Assembly: GCF_016801775.1 (NCBI RefSeq)
Contig: NZ_CP069004.1
Span: 2,294,001 to 2,358,000 of the forward strand
Direction of reading: 5' to 3'
DNA length: 64,000 nt
DNA from: Sulfitobacter mediterraneus
Lineage (GTDB): Bacteria > Pseudomonadota > Alphaproteobacteria > Rhodobacterales > Rhodobacteraceae
A program made the position numbers and the translations under genes. Of this stretch, positions 1 through 7,663 are shown piece by piece; the first letter of the stretch is position 1, and every line of letters starts with the position of its first letter. The notes beneath the pieces were generated by a model, which was not told where the DNA came from, searched no databases, and was given only the letters and a program-made list of their open reading frames with translations.

Positions 1-439
1 ACAACGCCTCCGCATCCGGCAAGGACAACCGATCTAACGCTTGGACCAACGCGGCATTCATCGTCTCGACGATCTGTGCATCGCTGATCTCGCTGCGGGC
101 ATCGCCGGCAAACCATGCCTCCTCGCGAAACATGTCCTCTATCAATGGGTCAATGACCGCCCCGCCGCCACCGGGATAGCGATAGTAGCCAACGCCGCCA
201 GATTTGCCGATACGCCCTTCCGCCACCATACGCGGCAAAACCGGCACTGGGCGGTTTGGTTCGCGGGCAAGGACCTTTTCAAGCCCGATTAAATCCTGCG
301 CTTCACATGGGCCCATGGTATAGCCCCAATCGGTCAGCGCCTCGTCCAGCTCCCAAGGGGTCGTATGCCGGTACATCAGCGCCTCACCGGCCTGCCAGAA
401 CGCATCCTGCAACACAGCCGCCGCATCACGCGCGGTCAT
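1..439 (-). CDS. 3-hydroxyacyl-CoA dehydrogenase C-terminal-domain protein (partial, runs off left edge)
   Basis: The 146 visible residues start at an ATG whose ATGA overlaps the boxR stop, so translation is probably coupled to boxR. They match the helical C-terminal half of FadB-type 3-hydroxyacyl-CoA dehydrogenases: a MGP motif (residues 42-44), the domain-ending GRIGKSGGVGYYRY (75-88), then the start of the second helical repeat (ISDAQIVETMNAA, 118-130). No NAD-binding Rossmann domain precedes it, because boxR occupies that space; it therefore looks like a free-standing dimerisation/substrate domain. In the box pathway a hydroxyacyl-CoA dehydrogenase makes beta-ketoadipyl-CoA after ring opening, which fits the position. 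The 3' end is not visible. The family call is good; a catalytic role alone is doubtful. Confidence 0.75.
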   Translation of the reverse strand, partial: MTARDAAAVLQDAFWQAGEALMYRHTTPWELDEALTDWGYTMGPCEAQDLIGLEKVLAREPNRPVPVLPRMVAEGRIGKSGGVGYYRYPGGGGAVIDPLIEDMFREEAWFAGDARSEISDAQIVETMNAALVQALDRLSLPDAEAL

Positions 440-1323
440 TTGGCCCCGTCAAGGAAACGGTGTTTGGCAATCACCGCCAGTAGATCATTGGCCGATGACC
501 GCACCGCACGGTTGGTTGTGTTCACCTGCGCTTCGGCTTTTTGATAAAGTGGTATCCGGCTTTCCAACAGCGACTTGAGATGCGCCATTGCCGCCGGGTT
601 GCCCTCCATTGGACGCAGATCACCTTGCCCGCGCACCCGCTGCATATGCTCGGCCGGGCTGGTCTTGATCCAGACGGTGTGAAACCGCTCAAGCAGGCGG
701 GCATAGGTATCCGGCTGGGCCACAATCCCTCCCGCAACGGCAAGGATCATCTTGTCATGTTTGGCCGATGCACGCTCAAGCGCCTCGGCCTCCAGCTTGC
801 GATAGCCGTCCTCACCGTAAAACGCCATCACCTCCGCGAGCGGCATATCGGCGTCTGTTTCAATGTTGTGGTTCAACTCCACAAACGGAATGCCAAGCGC
901 CTCTCCGGCCATGCGGCCAAGGGTGGATTTGCCCGCCCCGCGCAGCCCGATCAAACAGATCCGCCCGGCCCGCATGACCTTGGGGTTTTGCGGCGCGAGC
1001 AACCCGCAGACCTGCTGTTGTATCTGCGGCGGCGCCTGCCGGAACAAGGCCGTAATCCGCTCTGCCTCGTGGTCCATCGGGATGCCTTCAGCCAACAGCG
1101 CCTCAATCCGCAGATCAAGGGCACTGGCCACCCGCTGCAACAGCAGCACCGAGATATTGCCCTCGCCCGCCTCCAGCTGCGCCAGATAGCGCGGCGAGAC
1201 ACCGGACATCTCCGACAAGACCCTCCGCGACAGCCCGCGCAGCTTGCGGGCCTCCGCCACGCGGGCCGCCAGGCGCGCAATCAAAGCGGCGCCGAGGTCT
1301 TCTGAGGGGGAAAGGTCAGTCAT
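436..1323 (-). CDS. boxR: BoxR: benzoyl-CoA-responsive transcriptional regulator (HTH + shikimate-kinase-like domain)
   Basis: 295 aa fusion protein. Residues 14-75 form an XRE-type helix-turn-helix (RKLRGLSRRVLSEMSGVSPRY); residues 120-290 resemble shikimate kinase AroK with a Walker A loop GLRGAGKS (126-133). This HTH-AroK architecture is diagnostic of the BzdR/BoxR family, in which the kinase-like domain senses benzoyl-CoA and releases repression of benzoyl-CoA genes. It sits at the end of the box operon, 84 bp after the thioesterase, and overlaps the next gene by 4 bp. A TGCA-type motif at 1404-1419 lies about 80 bp before its start and suggests autoregulation. The Shine-Dalgarno sequence is weak. 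Start chosen as the first ATG before the HTH. Confidence 0.93.
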   Translation of the reverse strand: MTDLSPSEDLGAALIARLAARVAEARKLRGLSRRVLSEMSGVSPRYLAQLEAGEGNISVLLLQRVASALDLRIEALLAEGIPMDHEAERITALFRQAPPQIQQQVCGLLAPQNPKVMRAGRICLIGLRGAGKSTLGRMAGEALGIPFVELNHNIETDADMPLAEVMAFYGEDGYRKLEAEALERASAKHDKMILAVAGGIVAQPDTYARLLERFHTVWIKTSPAEHMQRVRGQGDLRPMEGNPAAMAHLKSLLESRIPLYQKAEAQVNTTNRAVRSSANDLLAVIAKHRFLDGAK

Positions 1324-1403
1324 AAAACCAGAGAGATGATTAGGAATAATACTGCATCGTTGCCTGTCATTTGGCGAAAAACAATCCTTACGGAACGATT
1401 TTT

Positions 1404-1419
1404 TGCACTATTCCGCACG
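1404..1419. promoter_or_regulatory. Candidate BoxR operator upstream of boxR
   Basis: TGCACTATTCCGCACG agrees at 11 of 16 positions with the motif TGCACTATAATGCGCA found at other promoters of this cluster. It lies about 80 bp before the boxR ATG and overlaps the stop codon of the thioesterase gene. It is the weakest of the six copies. Assignment to BoxR is inferred from location and from the TGCA repeats known for BzdR/BoxR operators in Azoarcus. Confidence 0.4.
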
Positions 1420-1833
1420 CAGACGCGGCTCAATCACCGCCCTGAACTCTGCCGGCGCCGATTGGCTTTTGAACTGATCGGCGATGATAAACACGCAGGT
1501 AAAGCGCCCTTCAAAACACAGCACATCATCTTGCCGCCCCTTCACCGCAAAGGTGATCGACTTGTCGCCCAGCCGTGTCGGATATGTTTCGCACAACAGC
1601 TTATGGCGCGGTGTCACGGGGCTGCGAAAATCCATCGACATGTTGACGAATGGCGTGCCGACATTGCGATCGATCTCCATCTGGAACCAACCGTCGCCAT
1701 CCAGATGGGCCTCCCACCAGGCATTGATCGCATCCAATGCAAAGTAAGGCAGCCGCGCGGTATAGGCGATGCGGGCGGGGTCACAATCGGCCCAGGTCAC
1801 ATTGACCGGATGCACAAAATTCTCTGCGCTCAT
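1408..1833 (-). CDS. Acyl-CoA thioesterase, 4-hydroxybenzoyl-CoA thioesterase family
   Basis: 141 aa hot-dog fold protein. The N-terminal motif ADCDPARIAY (15-24) is the active-site segment of 4-hydroxybenzoyl-CoA thioesterases, with Asp18 of CDP as the expected nucleophile/base. Length is normal for the family. Its ATG directly abuts the TAG stop of boxA (no gap), so it is translated with the box oxygenase genes. In box clusters such thioesterases are thought to hydrolyse benzoyl-CoA or dead-end CoA esters and so release trapped CoA; the exact substrate cannot be read from sequence. Followed by boxR 84 bp downstream. Confidence 0.88.
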   Translation of the reverse strand: MSAENFVHPVNVTWADCDPARIAYTARLPYFALDAINAWWEAHLDGDGWFQMEIDRNVGTPFVNMSMDFRSPVTPRHKLLCETYPTRLGDKSITFAVKGRQDDVLCFEGRFTCVFIIADQFKSQSAPAEFRAVIEPRLRAE

Positions 1834-3012
1834 CTAATAGGTCTCCACGTGATAGCGACCCTCATCGCGCATCACATCACGTAGGGCGGTCCATTGCTGG
1901 CCGATGCTTTCCGCGATGGAGGTCATGGCAAGCTCAACCCCCTCTTCCATCCCCCGCAACCCGCAGATGTAGATATGCGTACGCTCATCACCCAGCATTT
2001 CGGCGACCTCGTCCTGTTCGGCCACGATCCGGTCCTGCACATATTCCTTGTCCGCATCCGGCAGGCGGCTGAACACCAGATGTTGCCGCAGGATCTTTTC
2101 CGGGATCTTCTTGAGCGGTCCGAAATACGGCAGGCTTTCGGGTGTGCGCGCACCAAAGAACATGGTCATGCCGCCCGTGGCACCGCCGCGCTGCCGCTGC
2201 ATGGTGAAGGCCCGCATCGGCGCTGATCCGGTGCCGGTACAGATCAACAACAGGCGCGCATTGGGATCATTCGGCATCAGGAAGGTAGAGCCAAACGGAC
2301 CAGTGACCTCAACCTCTGAACCTTGCTCAAGATCGCACAGGTAGTTGGACGCCAGTCCGCCCTCTTCGCGTTTCACGGTCAGCGAGATATTGTGATAGCC
2401 GGGGCGCTCCCCGTCCCGCGGGCTGGACACGGAATAAAGACGCGGCAGATGCGCCTTGCCTTCCGCATCTTGCCCCGGTGGAATGATGCCGACCGATTGC
2501 CCCTCCAGCACCGGAAAGGGCAATGCGCCGGGGTCCAGAATGATATGGCGCACATCATGGCTTGGATCGTCGGTCAGGCGGTAGTTGCCCTGTACTTTCA
2601 TCTTGGCCGGTTTGCCAAGCGTGTACATATTGACCGCCGGTTTCGCCGCTGTCAGTGGCGCACGCGCCTTGCCGCCCGCGCCCTTGTGCGCCTCGGCCAA
2701 CAGGGCCGCAACCGGATCTGCATCGCCCTCGTCACCGCCCGCTGGCGCCGCCTCGATCTCGGCCTGTTCGGGCAGTTCGTCAAAATCAAACTGTTCTTCA
2801 AGGGTGTAAGGCGTTTCCACCACCCGCCATTCGTCAATGGACCCCGTAGGACAGACCGGGATACAATCCATGCAGAAATTACAGACATCCGCATTCACAA
2901 CGACATTGTTGTCGTCATGTTCGATTGCCCCAATTGGGCAGGTCATCTCACAGGTATAGCAACGGATACAGATCTCGGGATCAATCAGGTGCTGTTTGAC
3001 GGGGGTGGTCAT
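1834..3012 (-). CDS. boxA: Benzoyl-CoA 2,3-epoxidase reductase subunit BoxA
   Basis: 392 aa. Two [4Fe-4S] motifs open the protein: CIRCYTCEMTCP (Cys15, 18, 21, 25) and CNFCMDCIPVCP (Cys44, 47, 50, 54). A linker follows, then a ferredoxin-NADP reductase module with the FAD-binding RLYSVSSPRDG and the NADP-binding LLLICTGTGSAPMRAF. It passes electrons from NADPH to BoxB for dearomatising epoxidation of benzoyl-CoA. ATG at 3012 chosen because GGGAGAG lies 5 bases ahead; an in-frame ATG at 3024 would add four residues. Separated from boxB by 82 bp that hold a strong hairpin. Confidence 0.96.
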   Translation of the reverse strand: MTTPVKQHLIDPEICIRCYTCEMTCPIGAIEHDDNNVVVNADVCNFCMDCIPVCPTGSIDEWRVVETPYTLEEQFDFDELPEQAEIEAAPAGGDEGDADPVAALLAEAHKGAGGKARAPLTAAKPAVNMYTLGKPAKMKVQGNYRLTDDPSHDVRHIILDPGALPFPVLEGQSVGIIPPGQDAEGKAHLPRLYSVSSPRDGERPGYHNISLTVKREEGGLASNYLCDLEQGSEVEVTGPFGSTFLMPNDPNARLLLICTGTGSAPMRAFTMQRQRGGATGGMTMFFGARTPESLPYFGPLKKIPEKILRQHLVFSRLPDADKEYVQDRIVAEQDEVAEMLGDERTHIYICGLRGMEEGVELAMTSIAESIGQQWTALRDVMRDEGRYHVETY

Positions 3013-3070
3013 AGGCTCTCCCATTCATCAAAAGAAGGGCGGAGAGACCCCCACCCTTGATATTCTGCAA

Positions 3071-3088
3071 GGCGGGGTCTACCCCGCC
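3071..3088 (-). other. Intercistronic GC hairpin between boxB and boxA
   Basis: GGCGGGG and CCCCGCC pair perfectly over 7 bp around the 4-base loop TCTA. It lies 6 bp after the boxB stop and 58 bp before the boxA start, and no T tract follows on the coding strand. It is therefore more likely an mRNA-stabilising or processing element than a terminator. Such an element could hold BoxB at higher levels than BoxA. Confidence 0.6.
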
Positions 3089-3094
3089 AAACTG

Positions 3095-4546
3095 TCAGGC
3101 CATGTGCAGCTTAACATACTCATAATCGCCCGGCTTGTTGTCGATCCCAACCTTGGGCGCTGCGATCCAAGAGGCGTATTTGCCAGGCTCAAAACAAGGC
3201 ACCATCAAGGATTGGATGAAATCCCCATCGGCCTTGGTCGGCAACCAGTCACCCTGACGCTTTTGCCACTCTTCCGCCGACAGGATATTGCCGTCCGGAT
3301 CAATCGCAACTGTGCTAAAGACACCGATCTGGCGGTGGAAACCCTCATGCGGCAGCTTCAGTTCAAACTCCACGCCCGACTTGGCAATCAGCTTGTTCCA
3401 ACGGCCCACCCCGCCCGCAGCATCGCGCACGTAATCATCGCGAAGGCGCATGTTGATCGCGGTCAATGCAGGTACATCTTCAGTCAGGATCTTGCCATCC
3501 TTGATCGAGGTGACCGGATAGGTCGCATCATTCAGCTTGTGATCGTCGTCGATCCGCTGCTCCATATAGCGGCCCTTGATGCCGGAGTTGAACGCATTGG
3601 CGGCGTTTGTCGATACCTCCTGACCAAACAGATCCAGTGAAAGAGTATAATGCAGGTTCAGCTTTTTCTGGATCGTCGGCAGGTCAATCACGCCCAGATC
3701 GCGGATCTTGTTGATGTCATAGGGATCGGTGATGCCATTGGCGTTCATCGCCTCAACAGTTGCCTGAATGGTTCGGCCCACGCCGGTCTCGCCGACAAAC
3801 ATATGATGCGCCTCTTCGGTCAGCATGAACCGGCAGGTGCGCGACAGCGGGTCAAACCCCGATTGCGCAAGGCTTTCCAATTGCATCTTGCCATCACGGT
3901 CGGTGAAATAGGTGAACATGAAGAACGACAACCAATCGGGCGTTTCCTCGTTGAACGCGCCCAGCATACGCGGCGCGTCTTCGGACCCGGAGGAGCGCAC
4001 CAACAGGTCGTTCGCCTCTTCGCGGCCATCGCGGCCAAAATATTTCTGCAGCAGATACACCATCGCCCAAAGGTGACGGCCTTCTTCGACGTTCACCTGA
4101 AAAAGGTTGCGCATGTCATAAAGGGATGGCGCCGTCAGACCAAGGAAACGCTGCTGTTCTACCGATCCCGGCTCAGTGTCGCCCTGAATGACGATCAGGC
4201 GCTTGAGCATATTGCGATACTCACCCGGCACCTCTTGCCATGCCGGCTCACCATAATGCTCGCCCATCGGGATCTTGCGATCTTCAACCGCTGGTGCCAG
4301 CAGAACACCCCAGCGATATTCTGGCATCTTCACATAGTCGAACTTCGCCCAGCCCTTGGGATCAACGCTCACCGCGGTGCGCAGGTAGACCATGCTTTCC
4401 TGAAAGTTCTGCGGGATCAGATCATTCCACCAGTTGATATAACCGGGGTGCCATTTCTCCAGCGCTTTGAGCACCTTCTTGTCCTCGGACAGCCCGACAT
4501 TGTTCGGGATTTGCGTGTCATAACTTACGTTGATCAGATCGAGCAT
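3095..4546 (-). CDS. boxB: Benzoyl-CoA 2,3-epoxidase oxygenase subunit BoxB
   Basis: 483 aa, the usual size for BoxB. It is the class I diiron oxygenase that adds one oxygen atom to benzoyl-CoA, giving 2,3-epoxybenzoyl-CoA. Diiron ligand motifs are visible: VNVEEGRHLW (E155, H158) and LTEEAHHMF (E245, H248), the paired ExxH helices of the ferritin-like core. The start has a good ribosome binding site, AAGGAAC, 7 bases before the ATG. It follows boxC by 84 bp and precedes its reductase boxA on the same transcript. Confidence 0.97.
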   Translation of the reverse strand: MLDLINVSYDTQIPNNVGLSEDKKVLKALEKWHPGYINWWNDLIPQNFQESMVYLRTAVSVDPKGWAKFDYVKMPEYRWGVLLAPAVEDRKIPMGEHYGEPAWQEVPGEYRNMLKRLIVIQGDTEPGSVEQQRFLGLTAPSLYDMRNLFQVNVEEGRHLWAMVYLLQKYFGRDGREEANDLLVRSSGSEDAPRMLGAFNEETPDWLSFFMFTYFTDRDGKMQLESLAQSGFDPLSRTCRFMLTEEAHHMFVGETGVGRTIQATVEAMNANGITDPYDINKIRDLGVIDLPTIQKKLNLHYTLSLDLFGQEVSTNAANAFNSGIKGRYMEQRIDDDHKLNDATYPVTSIKDGKILTEDVPALTAINMRLRDDYVRDAAGGVGRWNKLIAKSGVEFELKLPHEGFHRQIGVFSTVAIDPDGNILSAEEWQKRQGDWLPTKADGDFIQSLMVPCFEPGKYASWIAAPKVGIDNKPGDYEYVKLHMA

Positions 4547-4630
4547 TGTCGAAGTTCCTTTTCAGTCTGGGCATCGGAAACCTGAGGCGTTCCCGACCGG
4601 CTTCTTTCGAGGACGCCGTTCCATTGATGA

Positions 4631-6289
4631 TTACACACGTTCCATATTGTATTTGCCGCGCACCCCGGTGCCGTAGCGTTGCAAGGCGCCCTCTTCACCA
4701 ACTGCGTTGGGGCGCTGGAAAATCCAGTTCTGCCATGCAGTCAGGCGGCCAAAAATCCGGGTTTCCATGGTTTCCGGCCCGGCAAAGCGCAGATTGGCTT
4801 CCATCCCCGTCATCGCATCGGGGCTAAAGCTGGCACGTTCTTCCATGAACAGGCGCACCTCATCCTCCCAATCGATGTCATCGTAGGCATAGGTGATCAG
4901 GCCCAGTTTCTCTGCGTCATCCGCATCCAGTGCCTCCCCTATGGAGGATTTCAGCTTTTCCACCTGCTCCGGAGTGCCAAGGAAACGGGTCTGCAAACGG
5001 GTCAGGTCATTGCCCATCGGATAGGTGCCAAAGTTGCCCTCTGACATCGCAACGGTTGCCAGCGCCCGGTTGTCGCCGTCAAACTCCTCCAGCATCATAT
5101 AGCTGCGGTCCACCGCCCAGAGCAGTTCGGCCAGCACCCCGGCAAAGCATGATCCATGCTCCACGATCGCCACCAAGGACCGCGAGGTCATGTCGATGCG
5201 TTTCAGCACCCGTTTCCAATATTGCAGCACTTCGTTGGCCAGCCAATGATCAGGGTTGCCCAGCAACAGCGCTTCATGCGCCAGTACGGTTTCAGGATCG
5301 CCCTGGGTCTGGAATTCAATCAGCCCCAGTTCCTTTTCGTTGTTGCGCAAATGCAAAATTGCGTCGTCCAGTTCCCGCGCACAGCGCAGCATCCAATTCT
5401 CCGCCCCCTTGGCGGTGAAGGCATCCATATCCGCTGGCGCATCTGCCTCCGGACCTTTGATCGTGATTGTGGCACGGCTTTCATCCCGCACAAGCGCCAC
5501 CTCAACCGTGGTATAGCTCACACCATCCTCGGCAAAACTGCGGGACAGCGGAGTAAGTTCGATCCCCTCCGCCACATCAGGTTTGGCCGATTCTGCGGCC
5601 AGCGTGGCCGCCCGCTCCGCGACCTTTTCATCAAAGCTGGAGTTCGGGAACACTTCGTCCACCAGCCGCCATTGCACCGCGCGTTTGCCTTTCACGCCCT
5701 CTTCGATAGAACAGAACACATCTGCCAGATCACGGCGCACCTTGCGTTTGTCGGTCACTCGGGTCAGCCCACCTGTGCCCGGCAGAACCGCCAGCAACGG
5801 CACCTCAGGCAAGGCCACAGAGGACGTGCTGTCATCGGTCAGCATGATGTGATTGCACGCCAACGCCAGCTCATAACCCCCGCCCGCACAGGCCCCTTTG
5901 ACCGCGCAGATATAGTTCTGCCCGCTGTCGGCCAAAGCGGCCTCAAACGTGTTGCGGGTCTCGTTGGTGAATTTGCAGAAATTGACCTTATGGGCATGCG
6001 CCGCGCCGCCCAGCATGCGGATGTTGGCCCCTGCACAGAACACCTTGTCCTTGGCCGAACGCATGACCACCACTTTGACTTCGGGGTGTTCAAACCGCAT
6101 CCGTTGCACAACGTCAGCCAGCTCGATGTCGACACCCAGATCATAGCTGTTCAGCTTGAGCTCATAGCCGTCGAACAACCCGCCCTTTTCGTCCACATCC
6201 ATCGAAAGCCATGCAATCGGACCATCATATTCAATCTTCCAGTGCCGGTACTTGGACGGATCGGTCTGAAAGTCGATCACTTTGGTCAT
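4631..6289 (-). CDS. boxC: 2,3-epoxybenzoyl-CoA dihydrolase BoxC (benzoyl-CoA-dihydrodiol lyase)
   Basis: 552 aa, made of two crotonase-fold halves. The first carries FCAGANIRMLGG and a GACAGGGYELALACN oxyanion segment; the second resembles it more weakly (SCFAGVLAELLWAVDRSYM). The enzyme hydrolyses the epoxide and cleaves the ring, giving 3,4-dehydroadipyl-CoA semialdehyde and formate. The next enzyme, BoxD aldehyde dehydrogenase, is not in this window. ATG at 6289 chosen because GAGGGG is 8-9 bases upstream; the ATG at 6304 lies on top of that site. boxC probably opens a boxCBA-thioesterase-boxR transcript controlled from 6290-6399. Confidence 0.96.
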   Translation of the reverse strand: MTKVIDFQTDPSKYRHWKIEYDGPIAWLSMDVDEKGGLFDGYELKLNSYDLGVDIELADVVQRMRFEHPEVKVVVMRSAKDKVFCAGANIRMLGGAAHAHKVNFCKFTNETRNTFEAALADSGQNYICAVKGACAGGGYELALACNHIMLTDDSTSSVALPEVPLLAVLPGTGGLTRVTDKRKVRRDLADVFCSIEEGVKGKRAVQWRLVDEVFPNSSFDEKVAERAATLAAESAKPDVAEGIELTPLSRSFAEDGVSYTTVEVALVRDESRATITIKGPEADAPADMDAFTAKGAENWMLRCARELDDAILHLRNNEKELGLIEFQTQGDPETVLAHEALLLGNPDHWLANEVLQYWKRVLKRIDMTSRSLVAIVEHGSCFAGVLAELLWAVDRSYMMLEEFDGDNRALATVAMSEGNFGTYPMGNDLTRLQTRFLGTPEQVEKLKSSIGEALDADDAEKLGLITYAYDDIDWEDEVRLFMEERASFSPDAMTGMEANLRFAGPETMETRIFGRLTAWQNWIFQRPNAVGEEGALQRYGTGVRGKYNMERV

Positions 6290-6380
6290 CGGTGGTCCCC
6301 TCATGAATAAGTCGCATTGATGCGATATAGTTCAGAATACTTAGCGGAAACGGCAGGTAGTTACATTATTTTCCGGATAA

Positions 6381-6396
6381 CGTGAATTATAGTGCA
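6381..6396. promoter_or_regulatory. Candidate BoxR operator upstream of boxC
   Basis: On the minus strand this reads TGCACTATAATTCACG, 13 of 16 matches to TGCACTATAATGCGCA. It lies in the 110 bp gap between the DUF309 gene and boxC, 92 bp before the boxC ATG. A second 14-bp palindrome, TCGCATTGATGCGA, lies at 6312-6325 between this site and the gene and may be part of the promoter. Confidence 0.55.
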
Positions 6397-6399
6397 TCT

Positions 6400-6858
6400 T
6401 CATTGATCGATCAGGATCAAAGTTTCCTGCACCAGCCGTTCCATCTTGGGCCGTTCCAACCCCAAAACCGGCAGTCCCATCGGGCAACGCGCAAGATGTG
6501 CCAGCACCATATCACACAGCCGCCTCGCCGCATTTAGGCGCTGCATCCGGATCTTGATCCGTGCATTGGCCAGCTGGATCATCGCCTGCGCCATGTCCCG
6601 CTCTGCCGACCATTCCGGCGTTTGCAACCAAACAGCCTCAAGCACCTCGTGGCATTCCCAGTAATAGCCGGCCTCGAAATATTCCAATCCCGCCTGCCAG
6701 GCGAGCGTCAGATGCAGCGCATCCAGCGGTGTCTGCGGGCCCACACTGATTTTGATATCATCGAACCAATCTTCGGGATGACGTGCATTCACCCCCGGCA
6801 AATAGGCATGGGACGGCCGCGGAATATGGTCGGGCTGATCAGCCAATCCTGACCTCAT
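6400..6858 (-). CDS. DUF309 domain-containing protein in the box cluster
   Basis: 152 aa. The centre carries the DUF309 signature, a helical segment with AGLEYFEAGYYWECHEVLEA (about residues 58-77), including the conserved HEVLE. Function is unknown. The ATG at 6858 overlaps the end of the alpha/beta hydrolase gene by 20 bp, with GAAGAGG directly before it, so the two are co-translated. A longer reading frame upstream would be arginine-rich antisense-like sequence inside the hydrolase and is rejected. Its place between benzoate-CoA ligase/hydrolase and boxC implies a role linked to aromatic degradation, but nothing in the sequence says which. Confidence 0.82.
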   Translation of the reverse strand: MRSGLADQPDHIPRPSHAYLPGVNARHPEDWFDDIKISVGPQTPLDALHLTLAWQAGLEYFEAGYYWECHEVLEAVWLQTPEWSAERDMAQAMIQLANARIKIRMQRLNAARRLCDMVLAHLARCPMGLPVLGLERPKMERLVQETLILIDQ

Positions 6859-7663
6859 CCTCTTCGAGCCGCCGCAGCCGGGCGCAGAACTCCGTGATCT
6901 CCGCCAGGGTTTCCTTCGGTTTCTCCAGGTGCGGCGCATGCCCGCAATCGTCAAGGATCAGCGTATCCAGCGGTGAATAGATCCGGTCTTCTATCTCTTG
7001 GATTTGCGCCAGGGTGCCATAGGCATCATCGCGCCCCTGAATGGCCAGAACCGGAATGCGCCAGTGGTCAATTGCATCAGCCACGTTCCACTTGGCAAAG
7101 GCAGGATCAGTCCAGACATCATGCCAGCCCTTGAACGCCACTTCGACATTGGCGTGATATTTCTCAAGGCGCTGTTTCAGATCCCCGTCTTCAAACGCCT
7201 CGCCTGCCGCGCGGATCGCCGCCAGCCCGGAAGGTTCGGTAAAGAAATGCGGCGCGATCAGGACAAGCCCGCGCACCCGCATATCAGACACTGAACCGGC
7301 ATAAATCGCGGCAATGGTCGCACCGTCCGAATGCCCCATCAAAATGCAATGCTCGATTCCGGCCGCATCCAACACGGCACCCAGAACATCCTCAGCCTCA
7401 CGCGTCTGAAAATCAAGCGGTCGGGGCAGCGTCACGGGATCAGATCCGCCATATCCAGCACGGCTGTAGGCAAAGACACCAAAGCCCGTGCGTGCGGCCA
7501 ATTGCGCAGGCACGTCTTTCCACTGCGCGACAGAACCAAGCCCCTCATGCAGCAGCACCAGCGTAGGCGCCTTGTGCGGCGCGGGGCCCCAGCAGGCATA
7601 CTCAAGCGATTGGCCGTTGACCGCAATCCGCGCCCCATCGGCATTCGTCCAATTGATCGCCAT
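6839..7663 (-). CDS. Alpha/beta hydrolase of the benzoate cluster
   Basis: 274 aa. Classical hydrolase layout: oxyanion strand LVLLHEGLGS (about 36-45), nucleophile elbow GHSDG with Ser112, and a late catalytic His in DDCGHAPHLEKP. It begins with ATG in a TGATG overlap with benzoate-CoA ligase, so translation is coupled. Alpha/beta hydrolases are common accessory members of box clusters; likely substrates would be an ester, lactone or CoA thioester of the pathway, but this is inference. No signal peptide, so cytoplasmic. An upstream in-frame extension lies wholly inside the ligase gene and was discarded. Confidence 0.88.
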   Translation of the reverse strand: MAINWTNADGARIAVNGQSLEYACWGPAPHKAPTLVLLHEGLGSVAQWKDVPAQLAARTGFGVFAYSRAGYGGSDPVTLPRPLDFQTREAEDVLGAVLDAAGIEHCILMGHSDGATIAAIYAGSVSDMRVRGLVLIAPHFFTEPSGLAAIRAAGEAFEDGDLKQRLEKYHANVEVAFKGWHDVWTDPAFAKWNVADAIDHWRIPVLAIQGRDDAYGTLAQIQEIEDRIYSPLDTLILDDCGHAPHLEKPKETLAEITEFCARLRRLEEDEVRIG

